Source: Rhodospirillaceae bacterium
GTDB taxonomy: Bacteria; Pseudomonadota; Alphaproteobacteria; UBA9219
Assembly (NCBI GenBank): GCA_003486725.1
Contig: DNGD01000017.1
Location: 1 to 6,128 of the forward strand
DNA length: 6,128 nucleotides
Reading direction: 5' to 3'
Position numbers and translations under genes: made by a program. Every line of letters starts with the position of its first letter. The first letter of the stretch is position 1. A model generated the notes under the pieces. That model was not told the DNA's origin and searched no databases. It saw only the letters and a program-made list of their open reading frames with translations. Shown here one piece after another: positions 1 to 6,128 of this stretch.

Positions 1-644
1 AGATGTCGTGCATCGTGTGGTTTGCAGGCTGCAACATGCGCTGCCAGTATTGCCACAACCCCGCCATTGTGAATGCGAAGGGCGACAAGGACGAAGCGGA
101 ACTGCTCGCCTTCCTTGAAAAGCGCGTGGGCAAACTCACCGCCGTTGTTTTTTCGGGCGGGGAGGCGACGCTTTATCCGCAGCTGCCCGATCTCATCCAC
201 CGCGTGAAGGCGATGGGTTTCAAAATTAAATTGGACACGAACGGCTCACGCCCTGAAGTAATCCGTGGCCTGCTGGCCGAAGGACTGCTTGATTATGTCG
301 CGATGGATTTCAAATGCCCGCCGGAAAAAGCGGAAGGTCTCATCGGCACCGCGAAGCTCTTTGCGCCGTTTCAGGAAAGCCTCGCGATTCTGATTGCGGC
401 GGCCTCGAACAACATCACTCTCGAAGTCCGCACGACAGTGCATCCGGATTTGCTGGATGAAAAAGATATCGCGTGGATGATCGCGCTGTTGGACGAGGCG
501 GGCTATAAGGGAACCTATTACCTCCAGAACATCGCCTCTACCGGCGAGAAGACCATCGGCAATATTGCGCCGCCGTCGCGCGAACTTGACCGCGCGCTGA
601 TCCCCCAGCCCAAAGGCTTTAAGCTGGCCTACCGGAACTTCTAG
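1..644 (+). CDS. Radical SAM protein, anaerobic ribonucleotide reductase activating type (5' partial)
   Basis: Radical SAM enzymes of this kind use a 4Fe-4S cluster and S-adenosylmethionine to make a radical; the closest family I recognise is the activase that installs the glycyl radical on anaerobic ribonucleoside-triphosphate reductase, a cytoplasmic step in dNTP synthesis. The first full codon is the ATG at 3. Counting from it, the cluster motif CxxxCxxC is at residues 10, 14 and 17, followed by HNP as in this family. A GGE motif (SAM binding) lies at 52-54, a K-x-DTNG strand at 76-81 and a DYVAMDFK strand at 97-104. The ATG at 3 is probably internal: family members usually have about 15-20 residues before this point, often ending in PGK, so the true start lies upstream of the window. 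The C-terminus is intact, with stop TAG at 642-644. No reductase gene (nrdD) is visible, so the exact substrate is inferred. A role in activating another glycyl radical enzyme is possible. Confidence 0.85.
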   Translation, partial: MSCIVWFAGCNMRCQYCHNPAIVNAKGDKDEAELLAFLEKRVGKLTAVVFSGGEATLYPQLPDLIHRVKAMGFKIKLDTNGSRPEVIRGLLAEGLLDYVAMDFKCPPEKAEGLIGTAKLFAPFQESLAILIAAASNNITLEVRTTVHPDLLDEKDIAWMIALLDEAGYKGTYYLQNIASTGEKTIGNIAPPSRELDRALIPQPKGFKLAYRNF

Positions 645-648
645 TTTT

Positions 649-1170
649 CTATTTCAGCAGCGAGGCAAAAGCTGGTTGGAACCCTTTCAGCGGGGCGATA
701 ACGGTTATCGTCTTGCCGCCTGAGACCGGCATCATGCCGATTGTCATGTTCTTGCCGTTTTGCATGGCCTTGATCGTGGCCCCATCCAAGGGCGCGACTG
801 CCATGCAGCCGTCATTGGAACAAGACTGATAAGCCATCTTGTTCTGCGTCTTGCTGTCATCAACCTTGAACGCTGCGCCGGCTGGCAAATTCACACCCAA
901 GGGGAGCGTGGACACCATCAGCGGCTGGCCGTTTTTCCCGAGGTAGCCGACGGACAGTTTCATCAGACGGCCCTTGCCGTCCTTCATAGTGTGGGTCTGG
1001 GAGACAAAGCATTGCTCCTTTTTGTCCGGAGTCGCTTCACACTCAACGCCCCATTCATCAAAGACCTTGCCCTTTTGCGGTGCCGCCTGTGCGGCGAAGG
1101 AAATGGTGAGGGCCATCAAGCAAAAAAACAGGAGTGCTGGACGGCTTGTTGAATGACGTAGGTTTTTCAT
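649..1170 (-). CDS. IalB-family (invasion associated locus B) secreted protein
   Basis: A 173-residue exported protein of the IalB family. Residues 1-29 form a signal peptide: basic MKNLRHSTSR, a hydrophobic core, and a probable cleavage site AQA|AP after residue 29. The mature part opens with a family-typical F-x-x-W (residues 37-40) and has four cysteines, C44, C54, C117 and C122, in two close pairs that probably form disulfides in the periplasm. A fifth cysteine, C17, is in the signal peptide and has no lipobox around it. The family is named for a Bartonella protein linked to erythrocyte invasion, but most members occur in free-living alphaproteobacteria with no known molecular function. 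I chose the ATG at 1168-1170 because it directly precedes the signal peptide and has AAGG 9 bases upstream. The frame stays open upstream to 1509, but that extension crosses the intergenic region and enters the opposite gene. The gene is divergent from the autotransporter and convergent with the radical SAM gene. Confidence 0.88.
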   Translation of the reverse strand: MKNLRHSTSRPALLFFCLMALTISFAAQAAPQKGKVFDEWGVECEATPDKKEQCFVSQTHTMKDGKGRLMKLSVGYLGKNGQPLMVSTLPLGVNLPAGAAFKVDDSKTQNKMAYQSCSNDGCMAVAPLDGATIKAMQNGKNMTIGMMPVSGGKTITVIAPLKGFQPAFASLLK

Positions 1171-1179
1171 AGAAGTTGA

Positions 1180-1183
1180 CCTT
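1180..1183 (-). promoter_or_regulatory. Ribosome binding site of the IalB-family gene
   Basis: Read on the minus strand, AAGG lies 9 bases before the ATG at 1170. It decides the start, because the longer upstream reading has no signal peptide at its N-terminus. Confidence 0.55.
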
Positions 1184-1240
1184 GTGAGGTGAGTAACAGC
1201 CGTTAATTTTCCGGCCATAATTTGCAAGCGATTCGTACAG

Positions 1241-1266
1241 ACTATAGCTTCGTGCGGGAACGTCAA
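1241..1266 (-). promoter_or_regulatory. Candidate promoter for the IalB-family gene
   Basis: On the minus strand TTGACG (1266-1261) matches a -35 box at five of six positions and TATAGT (1246-1241) matches a -10 box at five of six. The spacer is only 14 bases, shorter than the usual 16-18, so the pair may be weak, need an activator, or be a coincidence. A transcript from here would have a leader of about 65 bases. Confidence 0.25.
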
Positions 1267-1301
1267 TGATGCGATGTGCGTTCGTTTGTGTGTCGCAATT
1301 T

Positions 1302-1332
1302 TTGTTTTTCGTCGCTGGATAAAATTTATAAA
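1302..1332 (+). promoter_or_regulatory. Candidate promoter for the autotransporter gene
   Basis: The most AT-rich stretch of the divergent region. TATAAA at 1327-1332 resembles a -10 box and TTGTTT at 1302-1307 a -35 box. The 19-base spacer is longer than ideal. A start near 1340 would give a leader of about 110 bases before the ATG at 1452. The rest of the 281-base intergenic region holds the two ribosome binding sites and the dyads listed separately; I see no small gene in it. Confidence 0.3.
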
Positions 1333-1381
1333 TACTTTGTTAATTTCTGCCCGTGCATCCTCGGTTTTATCCGTACAAGCG
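1313..1381. repeat. Interrupted inverted repeat flanking the candidate autotransporter promoter
   Basis: CGCTGGATAAAA (1313-1324) is matched by TTTTATCC (1365-1372) and, after a 5-base interruption, AGCG (1378-1381). The 8-bp core is perfect and the intervening sequence is 40 bases. It encloses the candidate -10 box. It could be a pair of half-sites or a weak leader hairpin, but an 8-bp match in a region this size can arise by chance. Confidence 0.3.
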
Positions 1382-1412
1382 CCTGATTCGTCTTGGAATA
1401 TCGGATTTACCG
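1362..1412. promoter_or_regulatory. Two operator-like CGG/CCG dyads upstream of the autotransporter
   Basis: CGGTTTTATCCG (1362-1373) and CGGATTTACCG (1402-1412) are similar short dyads whose starts are 40 bases apart, between the candidate promoter and the ribosome binding site. The shared pattern is TCGG, an AT core, then CCGT. They could bind a repressor downstream of the start of transcription. No specific regulator family is recognised. Confidence 0.2.
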
Positions 1413-1439
1413 TTGCCCACATATTTGCTTTTGTTTCGC

Positions 1440-1444
1440 GAGGA
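1440..1444 (+). promoter_or_regulatory. Ribosome binding site of the autotransporter gene
   Basis: GAGGA sits 7 bases before the ATG at 1452. It fixes this start over the in-frame ATG at 1353, which would add 33 residues in front of a complete signal peptide. Confidence 0.7.
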
Positions 1445-1451
1445 CTCAAGG

Positions 1452-4400
1452 ATGACCCATAACCGCAAATTCGTATTGTTAGCCGGCGTTTCTTTCCTGA
1501 CGCTTGCAACTGTCACGATGTCGCAACCCGCTTCTGCTGCGGATTATATTTCGGGTTCACTTCCTGCCAAGACCACGACAACAACCCTTGCCGGTACGGA
1601 TGGTGCGGATGATGAAGTGACGCTGACGGGCGACGGCGCGATCCTCATCGCCACAACGGCCGCCGCCGGTTCGGTTGGCGTTAATGTTACAGGCATTCCG
1701 GCCAGCGCCCCTATAAACATATCGACGGCTGGCACCGCTTCTATCATCGGTGGTACCGGTGCTGCGGGCTCAAATGGGCCCGGTACGGTCAACGGCAGCG
1801 CGGGTGGTGCGGCAGTTGTTGTGCAACTCACGGCTGATGGAACAATCGCTGATCATGCTGTCGTTACTCATAACTCATCGAGCGTCATTCGCGGTGGTGC
1901 CGGTGGCGCGGGCAATACCAGTTCGACGGCTCAAGGCGGCAACGGTGCGGGTGGCGCGCAAGGCGTTTATATGGGCGGGGATTACGGCGAGATTTTCGTC
2001 CATGACGGATCCATTGTTGGTGGTGCGGGCGGTGCGGGTGGACAAGGCGACGCTGCGTTTGACGGCGGAAACGGCGGTAACGGCTCAAGAGCCGTTGATC
2101 TGGTTGGCGCTCATACCAGCCTAGTCCAAGATGCGGGGACGAGCGTTGTTGGTGGCGCGGGCGGCGTGGGCGGTGCAGGCAACGGCACAGGACGTGCGGG
2201 CGCGGGCGGTGTGGGCGGTTATGCCGTTTATGCTATCACGGGTACTGATCAAGTTCTCAATTTGAGCGGTATTGTCACGGGCGGCGCGGGCGGCAATGGC
2301 GGCGTCGGTGGTGCGAACGAGGGCGGCGATGCGGGTGCGGGTGGCGCCGGTGGTGCGGCTCTTTATTTGAACTCGACAAGCGCCGATGACGACGTGGATT
2401 TTTCGGTGCAGACGAATTCTGTGGTGACGGGCGGTGCCGGTGGTAATGGGGGTGTTATCGGTGGCGGTGACGGTGGCGCTGGCGGTGCGGGTGGCGTTGG
2501 TGTTGTTGTTGGCACGAGTGCCACGTCTGGAATGCATTTGGTTGTTAACGGATCCGTCGTTGGCGGCAAAGGTGGAAATGCTACGGGAACGGCGACAACG
2601 GATAACGGCGGTCGGGGCGTCATTGTTCAGGATATTGGTAGTGCCTCGACGGCGATCATCGATATCACGGGATCTGTAACGGGCGGTCTGAACGGCACCA
2701 GCACAACACGTGCGACAGCCTTGGATTTCGCTGCAAACACCGGCAAAGTTAATCTTAATATCGATGGCGCGACCATCGGCATCACAACAACTGTCGCGGC
2801 AACGACGGCCATGGCGTTATCGAACTCCTCGGCGACAGGCGGCGATGTTGTAACTTTTGAAGGCGTAAATACCGTCAACGGCGCTATTGCGACGTCAAGC
2901 GATTCAACCTCCAGCAATGGCACGCTCAATGTGCAGTCCGGTACCACGACGGTTACGGGAAATATTGGCTCGACTGGCGCAGGAGCGGTTAGCTCGCTGA
3001 ACTTCACAGATACGCTGGCCACCGGAACGCTGAACAGCACAGCGGATGTTTTTGCCTCGGCCATGAATTTTGGCGATGACAGCACACTGAACCTCAACAG
3101 TGCGAATGGCGGATCAAGCATTGGTTCGGTGTCCATCACAACAACAAATAACGGTACGATCAGAAGTGCTAACACCAGCGGCACAAACACGATTGAAGAT
3201 ATCGGCACGACGACCAAGAAACTGAAGCTCCTCAATCTCACCGGCGCGGGTGGCACAACGTCCATTACCGACGACTTCTTCGTCACGACGGTTGATTTCG
3301 ATGCCGATGCCACGCTTGATTTGAATGAGGTTGCCGGATCGGCGAATGTTACGACGGTGACAACGGCGACGGATGGCACAGGCACGATTATCAGCAGAAA
3401 CAGCAGCGGTACGAACACCTTCGGCAACGTGGGTGAAACGGCCAGAAAGCTAAAGGCGCTTACCATTTCTTCTACGGGCGGTGTTGCGGTTACGGGTAGT
3501 GTTTACGTCGATACGATATCTTTTGCTGCAGACGGAACGCTGACGTTAAGTGAGGCGACGGGTGGGCATACCATTGATGCGATCACCACAACGGGCACGA
3601 CGGGAACAGGCAAGCTGGTTGTTAGCAACACAAGTGGTACAAACACCTTCGGTGATCTTGGTACATCTGCAAAACACTTGAAGTCCATCACAATGGCTGG
3701 CGCGGGAACAACGCGTGTAACCGATGATTTCTTTGTGAACTCCATCGCGTTTAGTCCGGATGGCACGCTGGATCTGGATAAGGCCACAGGTGGCCATAGC
3801 ATTACAGCGGTGACGACAACGACGACAAACACGGGCACTGTCAGCAGCGGCAATAGCAGCGGAACGAATACGCTGTCCGATCTTGGAACCACAACGCATA
3901 AACTAAAGAGCCTGACGATATCCGGAACGGGTACGACAGCCGTCACGGACGACTTCTATGTCAATGCCGTTGCCTTTACGGCGGATGGTGTGCTTGACCT
4001 TAACGAGGTTGCCGTCACGACAGATACAAGCGTCGCGACCAGCGTCACGACAAATGTAAACTCAACAGGAACACTCACCACCAGCCATACAAGCGGCATT
4101 CGCCGGTTTGACGATGTCGGGACGGGCGCTGCCGAGATTAAAGCCTTTAACATGGATGGCGGCGGCACTGGCACCGTCAATGTTCTCGGCGACTTCTATG
4201 CCACGAATGTTTCCATCGCGCATGGCAATACGCTGGCGCTGACGGGGGCGCCCGCGACAACGACAAAGGAACTGTCTGGCGTGCTTGTTAACAACGGCAC
4301 GATCGACTTGCATAGCGACACCCTTGTTGTTGCCGGTAACATTACAGGGGCGAATGGCACAATCAGAACAACGATTGGTGCCACACAGGCTGGCAATATC

Positions 4401-5813
4401 GTGAACACGGGCAATACGATTAACCCCACCTTCACGACCGCTTTGACGATTGCGCCAACAGTCACCGGCATTGATCTTGGTAATGGCGACAAAGTCGTTC
4501 TTATCCATTCAAACGCGGCCAGCGCGGCGGCGGCCTTGCCGACGATCAACATCGATCAAACCAGCTTGCTTCTCACATGGAATGTGGCTGCGGCGACGAG
4601 TGCCTCCACGGACGTTTACGGCAACGCGATTGAGATTGATGATATCGTCTTGACCTCTCAGGAAAATACGGCGGCAGATGTTGACGGCGTTTCAAGCTCT
4701 AACGCGGACTCCATTGATGCCATTTTGGGACAAGAAGCCGGTGCCGACAGTAATCTGGTAGCCTTGAAAGAGGCCTTGGAAAGCATCACCGATGTCACTG
4801 AGCTCAATAAAGCTGGCGCGCAGCTACGCCCCGATATTAACGGCGCAGGGCAGCAGGCCGCTTTGGGTGCCACAAATCAGGCCTTGCATGTCATCTCGAT
4901 GCGCAACGACAATTTGCGCTTTGGCCCCAAGGGGCTGTCTGGCGTCGGCACGGGCAAAAAATATCGTCGCTATGGCATTTGGGGGCAGGGCTTCGGCAGC
5001 ATGGCCACGCAAGACGCGCGTGATGATGTCGACGGCTACGAAGCCAAGTCAGCTGGTTTTGTGCTGGGTGCCGATGCACGCGTGACCAAGAAACTGAGCC
5101 TTGGCGGCTCGCTCGCCTTCGCCAAGACAAATGTCGATGATGCGGGCGCGCGCGAAGGCAGCGGCCAAAAGGTCAACTCCTATATCGGGACGATCTATGG
5201 CTTCTATTCCGGCAAGCCGTGGTATTTGGACGGCAGCTTTACCTATGGCCTTCACAAGCATAAAAGCACGCGCGTCGTGGACTTCCTGAATGCAACAGCG
5301 CAAACGGCGCAGGGCGAGTTTGACAGCGGCCAATACGGGATGCGCGCCGAGTTCGGCTATCCCATCAAGTTCCGCAAGAAATCGACCATCACGCCGCTCG
5401 CAGCTATCAATTACAATAACATTGATCAGGACGGCTATACGGAAACGGGAGCCGCCGGTGCCAATCTCGCCGTCGAAGGCGCATCGGCCAATTCCTTCCG
5501 CTCAAACCTAGGCGCAAAGTTTGCCACGCGCATCGGTGTGACGGACGGCTGGACAGTCCAGCCGACGGCACGGATGATCTGGGCGCATGAGTTCAATGCG
5601 GATGCGCAGGAAATCGTCGCGCAATACACCGCGGCGGGCGGCACAAGCTTTACGACACAGGGGCTGGAGCCGCCAGCGAACGCGGCCATCGTTGGCTTCG
5701 GGTTTGATTTCCTGTCAGCCCAAGGATCGAGCATGTCGTTGAAGTATGATGCCGAAGTCAAAGAAGCGTTTCTTGGACATACCGGCGTTCTGCAATATCG
5801 TAAGTCGTTTTAG
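1452..5813 (+). CDS. Large repeat-containing autotransporter (type Va secretion), putative adhesin
   Basis: A 1453-residue surface protein expected to cross the inner membrane by Sec and then use its own C-terminal barrel to display the passenger outside. Residues 1-29 are a signal peptide (basic MTHNRK, hydrophobic core, cleavage ASA|AD). Residues about 94-415 are Gly-rich, with roughly eight units carrying a (S)-(V/I)-x-GG-AGG-x-GG core. Residues 531-912 hold five Thr/Ser-rich units of 75-80 residues, and a degenerate sixth starts at 913. Both zones look like beta-solenoid. Residues about 1101-1150 form a helical linker with QLRPDINGAG from residue 1124, like the pre-barrel segment of alphaproteobacterial autotransporters. 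Residues 1174-1453 (from YGIWGQ) form the barrel: alternating amphipathic strands ending in YRKSF with a terminal Phe, as needed for barrel assembly. The whole protein has no cysteine, which is common in autotransporters. No protease triad or other catalytic motif is evident in the passenger, so an adhesive or structural role is an inference. No terminator follows; the next gene starts 3 bases after the stop. Confidence 0.92.
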   Translation: MTHNRKFVLLAGVSFLTLATVTMSQPASAADYISGSLPAKTTTTTLAGTDGADDEVTLTGDGAILIATTAAAGSVGVNVTGIPASAPINISTAGTASIIGGTGAAGSNGPGTVNGSAGGAAVVVQLTADGTIADHAVVTHNSSSVIRGGAGGAGNTSSTAQGGNGAGGAQGVYMGGDYGEIFVHDGSIVGGAGGAGGQGDAAFDGGNGGNGSRAVDLVGAHTSLVQDAGTSVVGGAGGVGGAGNGTGRAGAGGVGGYAVYAITGTDQVLNLSGIVTGGAGGNGGVGGANEGGDAGAGGAGGAALYLNSTSADDDVDFSVQTNSVVTGGAGGNGGVIGGGDGGAGGAGGVGVVVGTSATSGMHLVVNGSVVGGKGGNATGTATTDNGGRGVIVQDIGSASTAIIDITGSVTGGLNGTSTTRATALDFAANTGKVNLNIDGATIGITTTVAATTAMALSNSSATGGDVVTFEGVNTVNGAIATSSDSTSSNGTLNVQSGTTTVTGNIGSTGAGAVSSLNFTDTLATGTLNSTADVFASAMNFGDDSTLNLNSANGGSSIGSVSITTTNNGTIRSANTSGTNTIEDIGTTTKKLKLLNLTGAGGTTSITDDFFVTTVDFDADATLDLNEVAGSANVTTVTTATDGTGTIISRNSSGTNTFGNVGETARKLKALTISSTGGVAVTGSVYVDTISFAADGTLTLSEATGGHTIDAITTTGTTGTGKLVVSNTSGTNTFGDLGTSAKHLKSITMAGAGTTRVTDDFFVNSIAFSPDGTLDLDKATGGHSITAVTTTTTNTGTVSSGNSSGTNTLSDLGTTTHKLKSLTISGTGTTAVTDDFYVNAVAFTADGVLDLNEVAVTTDTSVATSVTTNVNSTGTLTTSHTSGIRRFDDVGTGAAEIKAFNMDGGGTGTVNVLGDFYATNVSIAHGNTLALTGAPATTTKELSGVLVNNGTIDLHSDTLVVAGNITGANGTIRTTIGATQAGNIVNTGNTINPTFTTALTIAPTVTGIDLGNGDKVVLIHSNAASAAAALPTINIDQTSLLLTWNVAAATSASTDVYGNAIEIDDIVLTSQENTAADVDGVSSSNADSIDAILGQEAGADSNLVALKEALESITDVTELNKAGAQLRPDINGAGQQAALGATNQALHVISMRNDNLRFGPKGLSGVGTGKKYRRYGIWGQGFGSMATQDARDDVDGYEAKSAGFVLGADARVTKKLSLGGSLAFAKTNVDDAGAREGSGQKVNSYIGTIYGFYSGKPWYLDGSFTYGLHKHKSTRVVDFLNATAQTAQGEFDSGQYGMRAEFGYPIKFRKKSTITPLAAINYNNIDQDGYTETGAAGANLAVEGASANSFRSNLGAKFATRIGVTDGWTVQPTARMIWAHEFNADAQEIVAQYTAAGGTSFTTQGLEPPANAAIVGFGFDFLSAQGSSMSLKYDAEVKEAFLGHTGVLQYRKSF
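1731..2696 (+). repeat. Gly-rich repeat array in the autotransporter passenger, about 8 units
   Basis: Each unit carries a short hydrophobic strand ending in GG, then AGG-x-GG and a second Gly/Ala-rich turn. The GG that anchors each unit falls at residues 100, 148, 190, 234, 277, 327, 371 and 411, a spacing of 40-50 residues (mean about 44, or 133 bases). The first and last units are the most degenerate. Units differ in length and codons, so the array looks old rather than freshly duplicated. Two units (at 2007 and 2550) share the DNA string GGATCC at the same place in the motif. The composition resembles mycobacterial PE_PGRS proteins, but that is probably convergence on Gly-rich solenoids. 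Confidence 0.85.
3042..4187 (+). repeat. Five tandem ~75-residue Thr/Ser-rich repeats in the autotransporter passenger
   Basis: Units start at residues 531, 607, 682, 758 and 833 (bases 3042, 3270, 3495, 3723 and 3948) with lengths 76, 75, 76, 75 and 80. A degenerate sixth starts at residue 913 (base 4188) and loses the motif after about 50 residues. The shared plan is DDFFV-x-x-(V/I)-x-F, then DGTLDL, a Thr-rich strand, SGTNTF-x-D-(L/I/V)-G-T, and K-L-K-x-L-T-I before the next unit. The third and fourth units are the most alike (both have ATGGH and SGTNT). The fifth is drifting: SGIRRF replaces SGTNTF and EIK replaces KLK. The plan recalls the passenger repeats of rickettsial OmpB/Sca-type proteins, from memory. 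Confidence 0.88.
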
Positions 5814-5816
5814 AGG

Positions 5817-6128
5817 TTGAGGTGGCTTCTTTGCCTTTGCGGGCTGATTGCCCTTTCCGCCTGTTCCGGCAGCTATCGGGAGCAGGCGGACTCCTTGGCC
5901 TCGCCGTCAGGCTTTAACCGTCGGTTGATCCGGACGTCTTCTTTTGTGCTGACGACCTATGCCAAAATCACCCATCCAAACCAGCCCGCCCGTATATACA
6001 TCGAAGGGGATGGCTTGGCGTGGGTAACGCCGGATGAGCCTTCGCTGAACCCCACGCCGCCCGATGCGTTTACGCTGCGCCTTACGCTGTTGGACCCAAG
6101 CCCGAACGTGATCTATATCGCACGGCCT
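5817..6128 (+). CDS. Putative lipoprotein, alpha/beta hydrolase-like (3' partial)
   Basis: The visible 104 residues start with a lipoprotein signal peptide: MRWLLCLCGL, then lipobox LSAC with the lipidated cysteine at residue 16, followed by Ser-Gly-Ser. This predicts export and membrane anchoring. The mature part contains IYIEGDGLAW (residues 60-69), a Pro-rich NPTPPD stretch (78-83) and a strand ending YIARP (100-104). I recognise this pattern from proteobacterial alpha/beta hydrolases, where the EGDG segment follows an early beta strand and probably shapes the oxyanion hole, and ARP is usually followed by CQY. The nucleophile Ser and the His are beyond the window, so activity cannot be confirmed and the substrate is unknown. 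The start is TTG at 5817-5819, the only start codon between the in-frame autotransporter stop (TAG 5811-5813) and the charged N-region of the signal peptide. The AGAGG at 5812-5816 abuts it with no spacer, so translation probably depends on coupling to the upstream gene. Confidence 0.72.
   Translation, partial: MRWLLCLCGLIALSACSGSYREQADSLASPSGFNRRLIRTSSFVLTTYAKITHPNQPARIYIEGDGLAWVTPDEPSLNPTPPDAFTLRLTLLDPSPNVIYIARP
5856..5890 (+). other. 12-bp stem-loop inside the start of the lipoprotein gene
   Basis: TCCGCCTGTTCC (5856-5867) pairs with GGAGCAGGCGGA (5879-5890) over 12 bp, with one G-U pair and an 11-base loop. It covers the codons around the lipobox cysteine and the first mature residues. 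No T-run follows, so it is not a standard intrinsic terminator. It could slow translation of the signal peptide, protect the mRNA end or attenuate read-through from the autotransporter gene. The role is inference; the pairing is seen directly. Confidence 0.5.

Noticed and set aside
760..1152. 130-codon plus-strand frame opposite the IalB-family gene
   Set aside because: Antisense shadow of a gene with a clear family match and signal peptide; the translation shows no domain.
1353..1451. 33-residue N-terminal extension of the autotransporter from the ATG at 1353
   Set aside because: It would bury a complete signal peptide that starts at 1452 and has GAGGA 7 bases upstream. The ATG at 1353 has no ribosome site and overlaps the candidate leader.
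1171..1509. 113-residue N-terminal extension of the IalB-family gene on the minus strand
   Set aside because: The extension runs through the AT-rich intergenic region into the opposite gene, and a proper ATG, ribosome site and signal peptide sit at 1170.
2121..2623. Minus-strand frames opposite the Gly-rich array, Pro- or Thr/Ala/Arg-rich
   Set aside because: Their composition is just the complement of GGN and GCN codons; the plus strand explains the region fully.
1731..2696. CRISPR-like or satellite repeat at the DNA level
   Set aside because: The periodicity is in the protein; units vary in length (40-50 residues) and in codons, with no identical repeat or spacer pattern.
2627..3946. Long open frames on the minus strand inside the autotransporter (279 and 147 codons)
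   Set aside because: They are hydrophobic Val/Ser/Pro-rich mirror images of the Thr/Ala/Gly-rich passenger, caused by its codon bias. They have no recognisable domain or ribosome site.
5856..5890. Intrinsic terminator for the autotransporter gene
   Set aside because: The stem is strong, but no T-run follows it and it lies within the next coding sequence.

Overview
The window most likely comes from an alphaproteobacterium. The main reasons are an IalB-family periplasmic protein, a family found almost only in that class, and a large type V autotransporter whose repeat style and pre-barrel linker recall those of alphaproteobacterial autotransporters. The moderately GC-rich codon use fits but is not diagnostic. 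I cannot name the order or genus from sequence alone.

Layout, left to right. (1) Positions 1-644, plus strand: the 3' part of a radical SAM activating enzyme of the anaerobic ribonucleotide reductase activase type; its first residues lie outside the window. (2) 649-1170, minus strand: a 173-residue secreted IalB-family protein with four mature cysteines, converging on gene 1 with only 4 bases between the stop codons. (3) 1171-1451: a 281-base divergent intergenic region holding both ribosome binding sites, candidate promoters and some small dyad sequences. (4) 1452-5813, plus strand: a 1453-residue autotransporter that fills most of the window. It has a signal peptide, a Gly-rich tract of about eight ~43-residue units, five full ~75-residue Thr/Ser-rich units plus a degenerate sixth, a helical pre-barrel linker and a C-terminal beta-barrel of about 280 residues. 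(5) 5817 to the window end, plus strand: the N-terminal 104 residues of a lipoprotein resembling secreted alpha/beta hydrolases. It starts 3 bases after the autotransporter stop and is probably co-transcribed with it.

Three of the four genes encode exported envelope proteins: one periplasmic, one anchored in and displayed from the outer membrane, and one lipoprotein. The radical SAM enzyme is cytoplasmic and appears unrelated to them. The object of most interest is the autotransporter, a two-zone repeat protein that is probably an adhesin or other surface structure. A 12-bp stem-loop just inside the downstream lipoprotein gene is the most notable non-coding structure. I found no mobile element, CRISPR array, tRNA or rRNA.
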